DNA of 64,000 nucleotides from Prostheceraeus crozeri. Lineage: Eukaryota; Platyhelminthes; Polycladida; Euryleptidae. The position numbers and the translations under genes are program-made. The stretch lies in assembly GCA_907163375.1 (NCBI GenBank), contig CAJQUW010014738.1, positions 1 through 64,000 on the forward strand, in the 5' to 3' direction. Under the pieces are notes generated by a model. The model ran no database searches and was not told the origin of the DNA. It saw only the letters and a program-made list of their open reading frames with translations. Position 1 is the stretch's first letter. Every line of letters starts with the position of its first letter. Shown one piece after another: positions 52,021 to 64,000 of the stretch.

Positions 52021-53490
52021 CTATTTCTGGTGGCTGCTTCCATTCTTCCAATTCTGTTGACTTTCTGGAACAGCAGAAGGCGGGAATCCTCTGAAAATTT
52101 TCTTCTTCTCTACTAATACGCCGACCACATCCCACACAAGAAAACACAGTGCCATCCACATCAGCCCATTCCATTTCAAGCGCGTCACAAACAATATCCA
52201 CGATGTCAGAATATGATAATTGATCTTGTAGCGACTGCCACGAAACTCGCTGGCCCTTCACGTTGACAACCACATTTACCTGACTTCGTTGTACTCTGAC
52301 CTGCCTACCAGGAGCAATCCCAGCATCACAAAGGATTTCGTCATCATTTTCCAGCTTTCGTGACCCATATAAGAGCTGAATTTGAGATGCATTTTCTAAA
52401 GAAGATGCCATGTGACGTAAGTCACCAATTGTAGCTATCAGTGGCAGTCGTATAGTAACACACACATCAGATGATAGTAATAATGTAATTATCATCGGGT
52501 CCTGATGAAGCAAGCCATGTTCCACAAGGGGAATGTCCTTCAGTTGCATTTCAGGAGCTATTTTCTTATCCCCATGAAATAACACTGCCTTTCGTGCAAC
52601 TTCTGATGCTGTACTTTGAGGCCAAATGATTCTGTGTTGCAGTGACCGACCATCAGCAATTACGATGTCTTTTGGGACACTCAGATGGAATTTGTATGAT
52701 TTCTGTAGGGGCTCATCAATTAGTGTGAGGATGTTCATTAGTACACCATCACAGTTGAAGTACTCACCTGATGATCTGATTTGAAAGGACGCAGAACGAT
52801 TTTCGTTGCATATCTCTACATCATGTATTTCATTTCCCAAATCATCTTCGACTTTATCATCATCATCTTCTTCCTCTTCCTCCTCGTATTTCACCATAAG
52901 CTCCTCTGCGTGACATTGTCGTATAGCCTGTGAAATACTTCTTTGGAGAGTTTCACAGTCATCTCCAGTATAGATTCGATCGAAGTCAACATTGACATCT
53001 TCCCACATGTCAACAAATTTGGCATCGATATTGATCTCAAATTGCAATAATCTACTTGTTGCTCCTGTTTCTAAAAAGGGCATCAGAGTGTCCTGATAAA
53101 CAACACCACAGTTAGATCTAAGTCTCACATCTCGATCTTCCAGTTCTGGAGGAAGCATTTCTTGAATTGCTGAAATTACTTCCGTAACAGGCTGACTTGG
53201 CCAAATATTGAGAGTATTTCCTTGCGTTATGCCGCCGTAAAATCCTACGTTGCACTCAGTTAGAAGCTCGTATATTAGAAAAACATTTCTAGGACGAAAC
53301 TGCTTTAAATCTGCAACTGCTAGAGTTTCGGATACTGGATGACATTCATCATCAAGGAAACGGACTGAGTTGCAAACGTCGGTATCTCCCTTCCACATGA
53401 GTATAAGTGCTGATACGGGAATTGACGGAGGAAGAAAGTACATCCTAGACTTTCCTTCATCTTCTCCATCGATAGTAACTCGAATATTCC
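52021..53490 (-). CDS. exon 2 of a ubiquitin-fold array protein
   Basis: Bounded by the acceptor TTATTCCAG (53491) and a perfect AAATAG|GTAAGT donor (52020). The 490-residue product contains several beta-grasp-like segments. The clearest, CVTIRLPLIATIGDLRHMAS followed by IQLLYGSRKLENDDEILCDA, has the ubiquitin pattern strand-helix-strand with L-(I/L)-(Y/F)-x-G-x-x-L-x-D. Others lie near NIRVTIDGEDEGKSRMYFLP, SYKFHLSVPKDIVIADG and QVNVVVNVKGQRV. A Glu/Asp run (YEEEEEEDDDDKVEDD) separates two halves, and a C-x2-C...CC cluster ends the exon. A ubiquitin-like scaffold or modifier is inferred; the family is unrecognised. Confidence 0.7.
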
Positions 53491-53565
53491 CTGGAATAAC
53501 AAGAAGAGTATTTGAAGGTAACATTTAGAAAGCAAATGCTTGAAAATCAATGTATAACAACGCAC

Positions 53566-53590
53566 CTGTTTTAGAAATGGTAGCTTCCAT
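53566..53590 (-). CDS. candidate first coding exon of the ubiquitin-fold gene
   Basis: ATG 53590 gives MEATISKT plus one base, ending at ACAG|GTGCGT. Its phase matches exon 2. An acceptor-like CATTTCAG at 53603 would allow a longer exon in the same frame. Confidence 0.5.
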
Positions 53591-53839
53591 TTCAAAACCA
53601 ATCTGAAATGGAGAAGCATACAAACTGTAGGCTGGATTATTGAGTTATCATTAATGCAACTTTTAGACCAAATTCAGGCCAAATCAGAGCGAATGCAATG
53701 AAGTTGGCCCTTATATTGAACTTGTATTTATCAATGTTAAAATTTGCTGTGGATGGTCGTTGTTGACAGAAGCAAAGAATTTCATAACAAGCTTGGGGGG
53801 GGGGAGGTAATAAGTTGGGATCTTCCACGAGTCTCATGA

Positions 53840-56800
53840 ACCATGAGGTGCTTTAATCGGCATACGTAAGTATTTTACTGCAATCTATCATTTCATCTAT
53901 TGTTTGCCTCCGTGTCTCTTACTCAGTGTTCAAAATTTTCTCAAAATTAAAAATTTTGAAAAAGCAATGAGACATATTTTACTGTTGTTGAGTAACAAGC
54001 AGCAGTGGGCCTATATTTCTGAGTATGTAGCGATGACAATAGGACTAATATGCTTTCTAGTTCATTTAATTTAAAAAATTCATCAATCACAGCTTGCGAA
54101 GTAGTTCAGAAGACCCATATTGAGTATTTGCGCGCATGTGATGGAAGTTTTTTATAGGTCATCAAACAGAAATGCACGTCTCCTTGCTCGCTGAGCTTAT
54201 AGACACAGCCTTTATGGACCATGTAGCATTCACTGTTTAGGCTCAATTGACTTTATAATGTAGCGAAATATGGGTAATGTCAGTGCTTACATTTACTATA
54301 GATTAAAATAGCTATGCCTGCTGCGATTTACAGATACATTTAAAAGGAAAGTTTTATACAACTTCGAATCAGTTGGCTTCAGCTGACTCGAAACCATGTT
54401 AAATTTTCATTTTTTCGGCAGCCACGAAATTGACTTCTGGTATTCTAACGTAGGCCTATAAGCCCCACATCGAATGGCTGTTTGCGTCCTGTAAATGCAT
54501 TTTTAGATACATATATAGCTAAATATAATGACTTTACTACTGCTTAATGTACTGCTTTTGAAAGTGCAGAGTAAGGAAGCTTCTTCAGATACTTCTGGAA
54601 GGCTATTAGTATATTTGTCAATATTAGCGACATTTTCCAATGACGCAGAGTAAAACAGTGAACTAGAATCACTCTGAACACTCATTTTAAATACTTTGAT
54701 CGAAATCAGGAAACATTATTTATCATTATAATGCTGATTACTTTTGTTTCAGGAACTCAAAGAGTAACTCAACTCTTAGTTTTGCTGATTTATATCCTGA
54801 AAAGTTGCGGAAAGCTTCGTGGGCTAGCTCCAAATAAATCCAAAAAATTTTAAAAAAGGTGAACTTTTGAAGTTCTTTCAATTTAATTACAGCGGATTAT
54901 TTTTCCCGGATTTTAACTCATGATAAACAAAGAATGATATCTTGGTGTCAAATTTTCCTTATTTTTACTTCTTACGTCCACAACATAAACAGGAAATGTC
55001 TTCACCGGGTAATGAACATGGAATTCTAACGGGCAAATTCTAGAAATATGAATTTGTTTTATGAAGCTCTGTTCGATGAATCCAGAATTTGAAAGTTTAG
55101 TACCGGACTAGTGCATTAAGAATTTCTTCATTCCCAGGTACGGTTTATCCTACATTTATTTAAGTTTAGATGGATGAATTTTTTGGACTGAAGATTTTCA
55201 ATAACATACAATAACTATGCTTTATGTCCATCCTTATGTCCATGGTGCGATGAGAACCAAACCCACCATTTAAATTTTGAACACTGATAGAAACTAAGCC
55301 GAAATATCTTTCTCAGGACATTCGCAAACCACGTATATGCACATTGCAAGCCTACAATAATTATTACAAATTTTGTTGCAAGGAAGAATTCTGTAGTTTT
55401 GAAAAACTTTTCAAATTAGATTAAATTGCGTTTTAAACACATTGATGTATTTACTTTAAAATATATTCAATTATAAAAGACAGAAATTTTAAAATTTATT
55501 TTAAATTGTTTTGCACAATGCTCTTACTGCATATTTATCCACATGCCTTCTATGCATCTGCATGCATATGTATATGGGTGATGCCGTTTTTCCAGATAAA
55601 TAGGAGACTTTCCTCTCTTTGCGCCTATATCTCTGCTAGGATTCAAGCTAGCGGTGCAATACTAGGAAATCAAGACTTTTGCTTCCAAGAGACTTGATTT
55701 ACCTTTAATCAGCTGACTCAAGGCTCTAGATTCAAACTATGCTAGACTGAAAGATTGATTAGTGCTGTCGATCAAAGCGATATGTCGATCAAGACAACTA
55801 GATCTAGATATTTATAATATTTTTTATGTAATCTCTAATCTTTATAAGACAGCATGTAGAAGCACAATAATCATTTTATGTAAACTCTATGTCATCTCAC
55901 TATTCGGTTTTATAATAATTGAATTCACATTAGAATAACTAATTGAATAATTAATCACTCATTGAATTCAGTCTTATATTTTGCATTGTTTGCTTTCCAC
56001 ATTATCCGATAACGTTTCATCGTAATCCACACGCGTGATTACGAAATTACGACCCCTTACTGAATGAACTTGATTTTTTGGACTGCGTCATTGACCTTTA
56101 GGATATTTGTCTACGCAATAAATAATGCCTAGTGACTGAGTGAATATTAGCAGTGAGATATTGCAAAACTGGCACATGCATCCGTCTCAAAGGCACCTTC
56201 GTGACAGAAGCCCCCAAACCGGGATTGCTCCTGCAAATCCGCCGCAGCTCGTCATGGTGCGACAAGGATCTCAAGGCCTAAGTTTTGACGGGTGATGATA
56301 AAAAAGCAGGTAATTGGTGCAGACTTTTATATTCGTGTGTTGACTCCGAACATCAAACGATATTCAAATAATATGTCAATCGAGGCTTCAGATAAAGCCT
56401 ATACCGTATTTATTTTCTTTGAAGTAGAAGTAATCAGCTTCCAGTAGGTTACTCCATTTATTGAAACGACTGCAACAGAGCTCATAAGACAGCCTGTAAT
56501 CTACCACAACTTGAATTAGAAAGTGAACGGACCAGTTGAGGACTGGGTGAATATTAATAACAAATTCACCGGCCGATTGCAGTCTTCTTGATGGGACCCC
56601 CATCTTATTCCCATAGAGAAATAATCAATATTCCCATATAATTCCCATCCCAAAAAACGATTATTATTCAATTCACGACTTTTGTGAAATCATTGATAAA
56701 TCTGGACAGATACCTGCTACAGACCTGCACTAAATATGAAATTTTGTGAGATACATTGATATATATTCATGATTATTTGTTGAATATATTCATTCATGAA

Positions 56801-59800
56801 TTGACTGATACTGATATGATAGTGAAAAATGTTGTGATCCTTTCTAATTCATCATTGATAAAGCTGTATTATGATCATGAAAAAACGTGTTAGTTAAATC
56901 TGGATTTAAATTAAATTTAAATAACTTGCTATGTCATAGATAATGTGAATAAGCATGTATAAATGAAAATAGGGCGATTAGGGCCTGTTATAACCAGCTT
57001 GCCAATTGCACACGCACTACACCGAGCTTTAAAGCAATCCGTCTTCATTTCGAAATCAAATTTTTGATATCATTTTTCTATCAAAAATATAATAGCATGC
57101 TCTCTCAACTCAACTAGTTGAGTTGATATAGTATACTTTTCTATTTTTCAAACTCTGTGATTTGTATTTGACAAATATTGAAGATGATCCTGACCTCAAA
57201 TTTCTATCATTTTAAACTTCGAAAAGCCAAATAAACAGTCTTCATACGAAACCGGTATGTTCATAATATAATATTTTTAATGAACGACTACATGTGAATT
57301 TATTGAGCATTTAAAGGTTTTCAAAGACACAGATGTATAATATTTCTTACGTTGTTGCAGACGAAATGGCAAATCAATGATCAGAACTCTATTGCAGACG
57401 TGTAAAAGTAGTACAAAGCGTAGGTATATTCCGCAACTGAAAAAATCACAATACTGCTATATTTTTAAAGCGAAAAAATATGTTTGTTTGCTTAATATTC
57501 CACGAAACATTTTTGCCAACCCTGCAACTGACCATGCTGTAGTTCGAAGTTTTTTAGCGTACCTTTCGGACATCTGTGCGATGTTCCACCTCAACTTTGG
57601 GGTCAGGGATGAAAATTAATAGCGGAGTGAAAATGGCTTCCATCTGAATAACCTATGATCCTAAAGTTTCACAAATATTTCCTTTTGCAGCTTCCTCTCA
57701 CTACTGCTTCATATAAGTGCCAGATATCTGTTTTGCTGCAAGCGTTATGAATTCATGAGCATCACGACAGTGACAACTTCCACGAATTAATGATCTACAT
57801 TACCTCACTTTCTAAACCTTATCTTTCTTTTAGTGTCGCTTGAGGAACAGTTGTTTCTTTCTTTTATCAAAAATCTCTTTAAATGCATACTACTTATTTT
57901 AGCATTCAGTATTCTTCACGAGGACAATCTGTTAAAACCTATCCTGCATGCATCAGTCGGTGCATGTAGTGCCACGGTTCGAGCATCATTCAAAAACACA
58001 ACTTTCCTGTTTTTATCCTTCAAATAAAACGGACTACCAAATATGCAATATACTGAAAGTTGCGATTGGAACAAATATTACAAAGTATTTGGCTTGCAAT
58101 GCAATTTAAGTATATCATGAGGATAAAGACGATGTGAGGGTACACACTCGTACATGTGTTTTACTGAATTCTGAACTAATTATAATGGCATAAGATAACC
58201 AATTTGATATCAATGGTCCATAACATCCGATAATGGAATATGAATTTTAATTTCGCACACTCCTCAGCGCAAACTCAACATTCTGCCTTCAAATATATAA
58301 AACTAATGTAATTGACTAAAATTGCCATTTATGATTGTCAATCTATTGAAAATATTGAAAAAATCAATCTGGAAGTCATTTTTCAAGTTCAGGTATGATG
58401 TAGGCCTATGCATGCATTTGTATTAAGAAGAGGACGTAATGGATTGCTTTTACATCAACATAACACCTACATACATGCATGTGACTTACTCGTAGGTCTG
58501 ATTCCAAGAATTTAGTCGACCAGAACAGATGCGATTCTTGATATAAGCATGATATTGAGTGCTACAAGAGTCAGTTGCATATAAGCAAGACCGCAGCTGT
58601 TGCTAAAAGAATCAACCTCCTGATCGCTAATAATAATCAATATGGATAATTTTCAGTTGTTGCAACGCTTTAGAAAAGATGTGGAAGGGATTATATTTAT
58701 TCATCAGGCTTTCATAAAAATGATCTGACTCCAAGACAAAGCACATTTCCAAAGAACTGATTAATCGTAGTACACGCGGTCTGTTTCTCAGTAAGTGGCA
58801 TATTTATAGTTGAATGAAGATAGAACGCAGTGTTATCTGCAGCTGCAGTGTTATCTGCAGCATTGTAGAATGTGAGTAAAACTCTTTTTATCATCATATA
58901 CTCTATACTTGCACGGGTCTGAATTTGTAGGGCCCAGGTCCGTTCTGGTTTCCAGGCGCGGACCCACTTTAAAATGTGGTTGCATCTGTCATGGAAGCAT
59001 GAGGAAGAAGTCATCTGTAGATAAGTAGGCACATTTGTAATTATAAAACATCTAAATTAAGGGTACGTTATATTAATTAATTAATTTGAATAACTTTTTT
59101 CATGTTTATGCAAACTGTAAATTCAATTTTTCTAATAAAGAAATTAAACCAATACTCCCATCAGAATCACGACAGTGTACTTTACTTTGCTTGTTTCAAT
59201 TTCACTTCGGAGAGAATGATTGAGCCCATGCACTGTCGACCAATTTCGCTTGCTGCTAAATTAGCACAAAGTGACCCGAGTTTAAAGTTAATCGCTCCAT
59301 AGAAGTGTTTTCCATAGAATGAATAAAATAGGGAACCACAATTTAATGATTCATAAAAAACAGGAGCATTGCTAACTTGAGTAGCTCATTTTAATAAACT
59401 GAGTTCTTTCATGAGTAACAAAGTACATAGTGATTGCTTGTCATCTCCTAAAAAGTCATTGCAGCATGTTAAGAAGTCAGTGTGACACAGCTTGACATCA
59501 GATTTAGATTGCACCGCAAATTTGCATCACCAAGAAGATCTCCTTGTATCCTATGTTGCAATTGATGACATGCAAATTGAAGAGGTGTTTAACCTAGGCC
59601 AATAGTGTTGAACAGCACAACAAATCGATGTAAATGAGATGAAGGAACAGTAATCCCAGTCCGAGGTACTTTGAACACATTCATACTGTATAGAACGCAT
59701 CAAAGTTTCATAGCTGTAGAGGTAAACTTGTCCGGAACATGTACGTTGTGTCGTTGATGGGATAGAAAGTGGTTTGTGATCCAGATAGCAGGCTGGCTGA

Positions 59801-60390
59801 GCAAAGTGAACATGCAAGCACAAAAGGAATCGATATGAACTGAGAAAATATGTCCTCTTATCGAGCCGGTCCTTCATCCGGTTGGTCCGCATTACTGCAT
59901 GTCATTGAAACCACAAAATATTTTACTCAATAAGCCATTAACTCTCAGAGGCTTTCATGTGTTTTTCGCTGGCCATTCGTTTTTCGACATCTACAATTTC
60001 AAATTACCAATAAGTTGACTTGGCAGATCTATTTCTGCAAAAAATGCCTGTGTTCTTGACTTGGCCAGTATGTTTTCAGCAGTGATCGTACAGGATTCGT
60101 ACAGTTTTCTAGGATCGGAATTGAATATGCCATCACCCGCTTGAAACAATTATCATCCCACCTCGATAGTCCTAGCTATTTCAAACTGTAATGATAAGCC
60201 CGGTTGCCCGACAGCAAGCCTATTTTACTGTTGGTTTAGCTCATTGTAAAGCATAATGCCCGAATATAGTTCAATTGAAGAAAAATGAACTATAATTTTC
60301 ATTAAATGCTAGCTTGTATGGTCAATTTTTGCATTAAATTTCATCGAACAGTATCTGCCACTCATGACTTGACAGAAAGTTTACGTTACA
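53840..60390. other. long intergenic stretch without supportable genes
   Basis: Only short ORFs (up to 106 codons) and no recognisable domain. A small tandem AGTGTTATCTGCAGC repeat lies near 58830-58862. Homopolymer-like G-run at 53791-53805. Confidence 0.4.
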
Positions 60391-60394
60391 GGAA

Positions 60395-60592
60395 TTATTT
60401 TTGTTTCATAGATTCTTGATTGAAATGTGCTGAGATTCGTGTCACTGCAAAGTCTAAAATTATATGGAATTCAGTTCTGAAGTATTTATCTATTTCTTGT
60501 TGATATTCTGCAGAGGAAGATTCAAAAGGGAGTTGAATCAGTCGATCGGTAATCTTAGTGGACTTAAGTTTGACTTTTCCACTTTCGCGCAA
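60395..60592 (-). pseudogene. hAT-like (THAP/P52rIPK type) transposase C-terminal fragment
   Basis: The 65-codon frame contains SSAEYQQEIDKYFRTEFHII followed by LDFAVTRISAHFNQESM. The pattern YFR-x-x-(F/I)...(L/F)D-x-x-x-x-(Q/R)-(I/L)-x-x-RF/HF is typical of the region before the dimerisation domain in hAT-related domesticated and transposon proteins. Nothing longer is open, so it is a remnant or a single exon. Confidence 0.4.
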
Positions 60593-60599
60593 GCGTCAG

Positions 60600-62530
60600 C
60601 AATAGCATTTTTTTGCGGAGACTTTAAATAAATGTCTGCTTTGTGGTATCTGTTATGATGATCATATCAGACACAGCTTTACTCCTGCTTTGTATAAGAG
60701 TGCTCACTTTCTCCAGTGGAGCAAATTTTGATATTGAAAGTGAAATAAGGATGAAGGGATTTCCGGATTTGAATTTGTCTAGCAAGTTTCTTGCTTTCGT
60801 TTCTACATTATTTTTGATTCACATGATGCAGTTTTTTACCATATACTTTTAAACTACTTAATCAAAAAGTTGTGGAGGGGAGTGGAACACATCCCCTGCT
60901 CTCCCTGGTGTCGGAGCCCATGAAAGTAATCCGGACAAGGTATATCATACTGCTATTCTGGTATTTAAAACTCATTTCATCCCAGTGGATGTTTAAATGC
61001 CCAAATCCACAATACATCGCACAGACAACAGTTTATCTGATCATGATGAGAATTATGTGAAAAGTATTTCTTTGCGTTTTTCTTAGGCAGCTAAATATTC
61101 TTGAACTTTACATCAAATAGTTTCACGCAGCTTCAAATAGACGTCATCAGCCTCAGATCACATTGAGTGGCTCATCAAAATATGATTAATCGAGTTGCAC
61201 GGTGTGACATATATATGATGACAAGAGACTCAAGCCAAATAGTTTGCAGATATTACAAATGTCTCATGAATTGACCTAAGGCCTTGATCGTACAAAAACA
61301 GGTGATATCCATCATATTGAGGATCGATGTTGCTTCAATACTGCTGGCTTAAAGTGCACCAACGCAGTGACTCAGTCCAATATTATATTTACCGTGCAAG
61401 AACGGTGATTAAATGAAATAGAATTATGAACTCAGAGACACTTAGTCATCATTGACAATCTTAATTGCATTTGTTGTAAATTCTGTCGGCGTAGGCCTAA
61501 TTATTAACTGAAAATGATACACATAGGCCTACATGTTTGTCTGTATAAAAGGTCGATCGGCGGTGAGTGCTTCCGCTTTCTTTGAAGCGTCTTGGTTTTG
61601 ATATTATGCTAACCCAATGGGTGCCGGTATTTAAATACCCAGTTTTATAGTGTATTATGATCTATTTGGGCATTTAATTAAACAACCAATGAAAATTTGC
61701 CATTCAAGATGGGTTTGTTAATATATAGAGCCCGGTTTGGCACTTCCCAATATTCTAATAAAAGTAAATGTTGTAGGTGTGGGATAAAATGGGTTAGAAG
61801 AAAATAATGGTTGGGATAAGATTTTTTTCGACAATAATCGAATAGATTAGCCAAGCATATTGTCATAATTGTGCACAATGCAATAATAAAGATGCCGTAA
61901 TTACTGATACTGTCTATGCTTATCAAATTCTTTCTTGCATTGTTAAATTACTTGAAATTATCAATATTTTTTAAAATTCATTTCTCTTTAGTTTTTGCTT
62001 ACAGGTAAAGCTGACAACTTCTTTTGCTTGAATTGTATTTATAAGCAGCAACAATACTGTCATTTGAGACATTTTTGAAGCGCTGTTTTTGTGCTCATTC
62101 CTCCTCCAATCTATTTCAACGACTGTTGCATTATTAGTTGCTATATAATATATTGCTATACATGCAGTATTTTACAATTGTTATGTATCATATTGTATTA
62201 TGAAACAGTCTTCTCTGTGTTTTTGATCAAACTTCGTTAAAACTAAATCAATATACGTGGCTAATAACAACAACTGATCGAGTAAAGCTAAAATCAATGA
62301 AACAAATTATCAATAACAATTAGTTAAGCAGAAAATTTAAAAATTTTCAATGCTGTCATTTGTTGATTTGTTGACCAGTAATGGAGCCGAACGTGATGGC
62401 AATCTGAATGTGATCCTATTATTTATATATTTTTATGTTATGATCATATCTTTCAAAATTCATATATTTCTATCTGAGTATAGCTGTAGATCCAATAGAA
62501 TGTGCTCTATGCAATTAGAATTATCGGGAA
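60600..62530. other. intergenic stretch, nothing supportable
   Basis: No gene or repeat with clear ends recognised. Confidence 0.4.
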
Positions 62531-62539
62531 TCCGATACA

Positions 62540-62850
62540 GATACTTCGTCATCTGTCCTTTCCTTTTGATGACCGTCATAGTCACATTTTTCGGTGAGAA
62601 AATATAGGCCTCCACGCTCACCAACACCAGAGAAACAACACCAAACCATTACCTTGTCTGGTTGCTTCACGGTATTCACGGTATATTGCGAAGAGTAGCG
62701 GCTCGAATTCTTTGGGTGATTGATCCCACCTCCTGACTTAGATGTGATGATACAGTGGAAGGTGCTTTCATCACTGAACTCAGTGAATCACGACATACAA
62801 GTAATGGATTGCGTGGCAGTCCTGCAGACTTGACTCCGCTAGAAAATTGT
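62540..62850 (-). pseudogene. Tc1 transposase remnant
   Basis: On the minus strand FSDESTFHCIITSK (first catalytic Asp) is followed in frame by NHPKNSSRYSSQYTVNTVKQ and PDKVMVWCCFSGVGERGGLY. This is the classic Tc1 segment between the first and second catalytic residues. Upstream, GLPRNPLLVCRD-like residues appear in another frame. No terminal repeats found; a decayed fragment. Confidence 0.75.
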
Positions 62851-62929
62851 TAGAATTATACTAAAGATCGCCTTGTCTCCGCCGATATCACTGGAAAATG
62901 TTCCGTTGTTTCAACGGCAACGGTGGATG

Positions 62930-64000
62930 TCGACATCGGATAATCAGTGAACCTGCACCGGGGTGCACACTTTGTTACAGCGGCATAAAATTCATGAAAG
63001 CACTCATGCCCATGTAGAATTATTATTTTTGACAGTGAATCTGCATGTGTTATTTCATTTGAATCAGTTGAAGTATGGTAGGCCTACACCCAGTCAAAGA
63101 CTTCGTCAGTGCCACGACTCATGCATGAAATCAAGAAGTTGTGGTGTGGTGACATTTTGAAAGACAGGCTGACTCAATGCCCGAATGCCTACAAATGGTC
63201 ATCAAAAGCAAAGGACAGATGATAAAGAACTAACATGCAAGTAAAAAATGCAAAATACCGGTTTGTTCAAGTTTTTGTTTTGAGTTTTGTATTCATGTAC
63301 GCTGTAGGAGTCGTGCGCTCTATACTCTTTGCGGACACTGTACATGCGACATGCGATAAAAGGTATGATTATAATATGAATGAAAATGTAATAGTACTTT
63401 GATATTATTATCAATAGGAAGGAAGCACACGATGCATTTGATATAACCATTAATTGTTTATGTCTCTAATGTATCCTCCGTGCCTCATATGTAAATTTGC
63501 AAAGTGCATATTCAGCTAAAAAAACTACAGAATAAAGTAGGATTAGATTGCCGGTCAGAGACCGGTCAAGCGGTCAAAAAACCTGTCAGGGGGCAAAAAT
63601 ATCATCAATTCACCAGTCTACCAGGTCGACGAAAAAGGGCTATCTCACCCGTTTTCAGATCTGTCTAAACCTGATAGAATCGACCATTTACCACAGGCGT
63701 TGAAGAATGCACTTGAAGGCACTTCCTATCCCGAAAATTCGTGCATGCGTTATGAATATGAGCGACAACCGTAGATCAGAAGTATGACCCTATTTTCAAC
63801 AAGACAACATATCTTTTAGTCCATCAGATACTATTGGAGTCGATGCAACATTTTCTTAGGACTCGATCGACTCTTTTTCATCAGGTAGAACACGGCTGTT
63901 GAGACCTCACTCAGTCAATGACATCTTAGAAGTTCTCAGCACCACGTTGGAAAGTGGCATAAACATTAACCTCACTATGGCACAGCGTTTCGGTATGTTT
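62930..64000. other. right-edge stretch, nothing supportable
   Basis: AT-rich with short ORFs only. Confidence 0.4.

Larger units (their letters stand above)
45852..53590 (-). other. gene model: four-exon ubiquitin-fold array protein, ~761 aa
   Basis: Proposed exons are 53590-53566 (ATG, 25 nt), 53490-52021 (1470 nt), 46720-46343 (378 nt) and 46264-45852 (413 nt). All junctions use GT...AG: GTGCGT/TTCCAG, GTAAGT/TTGCAG and GTAAAC/TTTCAG. The phases agree, and the spliced length of 2286 nt is an exact multiple of three with the only stop at the end. The large 5.3-kb intron contains a same-strand Tc1 element. Exon 1 could instead be longer, beginning at an acceptor near 53603, in which case there are more 5' exons outside the model. 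Confidence 0.65.

Noticed and set aside
53791-53805. G-run as a further Polinton terminal motif
   Set aside because: Isolated run without the neighbouring CTCTGGA or TGACGTC sequence.
57377-57619. 80-aa plus-strand ORF preceded by an acceptor-like TTGTTGCAG
   Set aside because: No recognisable domain and no partner exon; could be chance.
1-64000. CRISPR arrays, bacterial operons or prophage
   Set aside because: No regularly spaced short repeats; introns, TATA boxes and eukaryotic transposons show a eukaryotic genome.

Overview
This is a window from an AT-rich metazoan nuclear genome, most likely a marine or other aquatic invertebrate. The host genes have spliceosomal introns, and the DNA is crowded with DNA transposons (Tc1, mariner, hAT-like), non-LTR retrotransposon scraps, hairpin-type repeats and one large Polinton/Maverick. 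I cannot name the species. Host coding sequence is sparse. An M14 zinc carboxypeptidase exon lies at the left edge. A four-exon gene for a ubiquitin-fold array protein occupies 45852-53590 on the minus strand, and its four exons keep one reading frame from start to stop.

The core of the window is a 22.9-kb Polinton at 10364-33311, bounded by nearly identical 905-bp terminal inverted repeats that start AGTAGTAAG. It carries a packaging ATPase, a chromodomain integrase (frameshifted), an adenovirus-type protease (frameshifted), a double-jelly-roll major capsid protein, a pVI/pX-like basic protein, two copies of a large conserved structural-type protein (one broken), a protein-primed DNA polymerase B (broken, C-terminus lost) and several small accessory genes. 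The polymerase reads leftward from about 27.1 kb. Capsid and packaging genes read rightward from 12 to 23.7 kb. The right arm (27.5-31.7 kb) holds small lineage-specific ORFs, three copies of a 145-bp repeat and a broken coiled-coil gene.

The most striking content is a possible element-encoded transcription module. A 181-residue ORF (19603-20148, minus) has the two-repeat saddle architecture and diagnostic motifs of TATA-binding protein. Beside it are two tandem paralogous ORFs with a weak resemblance to the PC4 coactivator fold. The rightward unit at 11985 and the polymerase unit at 27254 share a matching promoter and leader: CCAAT boxes, TATA, an AGTGACG-acgcac box about 50 bp later, a CT-rich tract, then an ATG that abuts a GTAAGT splice donor. 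A different motif (ATGCAAA) sits 20-50 bp upstream of several structural genes. Together these suggest that the element may encode a basal factor for its own two promoter classes.

The flanks hold a 1.6-kb hAT-type non-autonomous element with an 8-bp target duplication (1147-2762) and a nested non-LTR fragment; a mariner (6129-7545) with a single premature stop; a complete Tc1 (7709-9353); two decayed mariners (35589-37015, 40598-42165); and a complete Tc1 (48247-50006) inside the large intron of the ubiquitin-fold gene, which carries a perfect 121-bp palindrome. Most of 37-40.6 kb, 50-52 kb and 53.8-64 kb shows no gene I can support.
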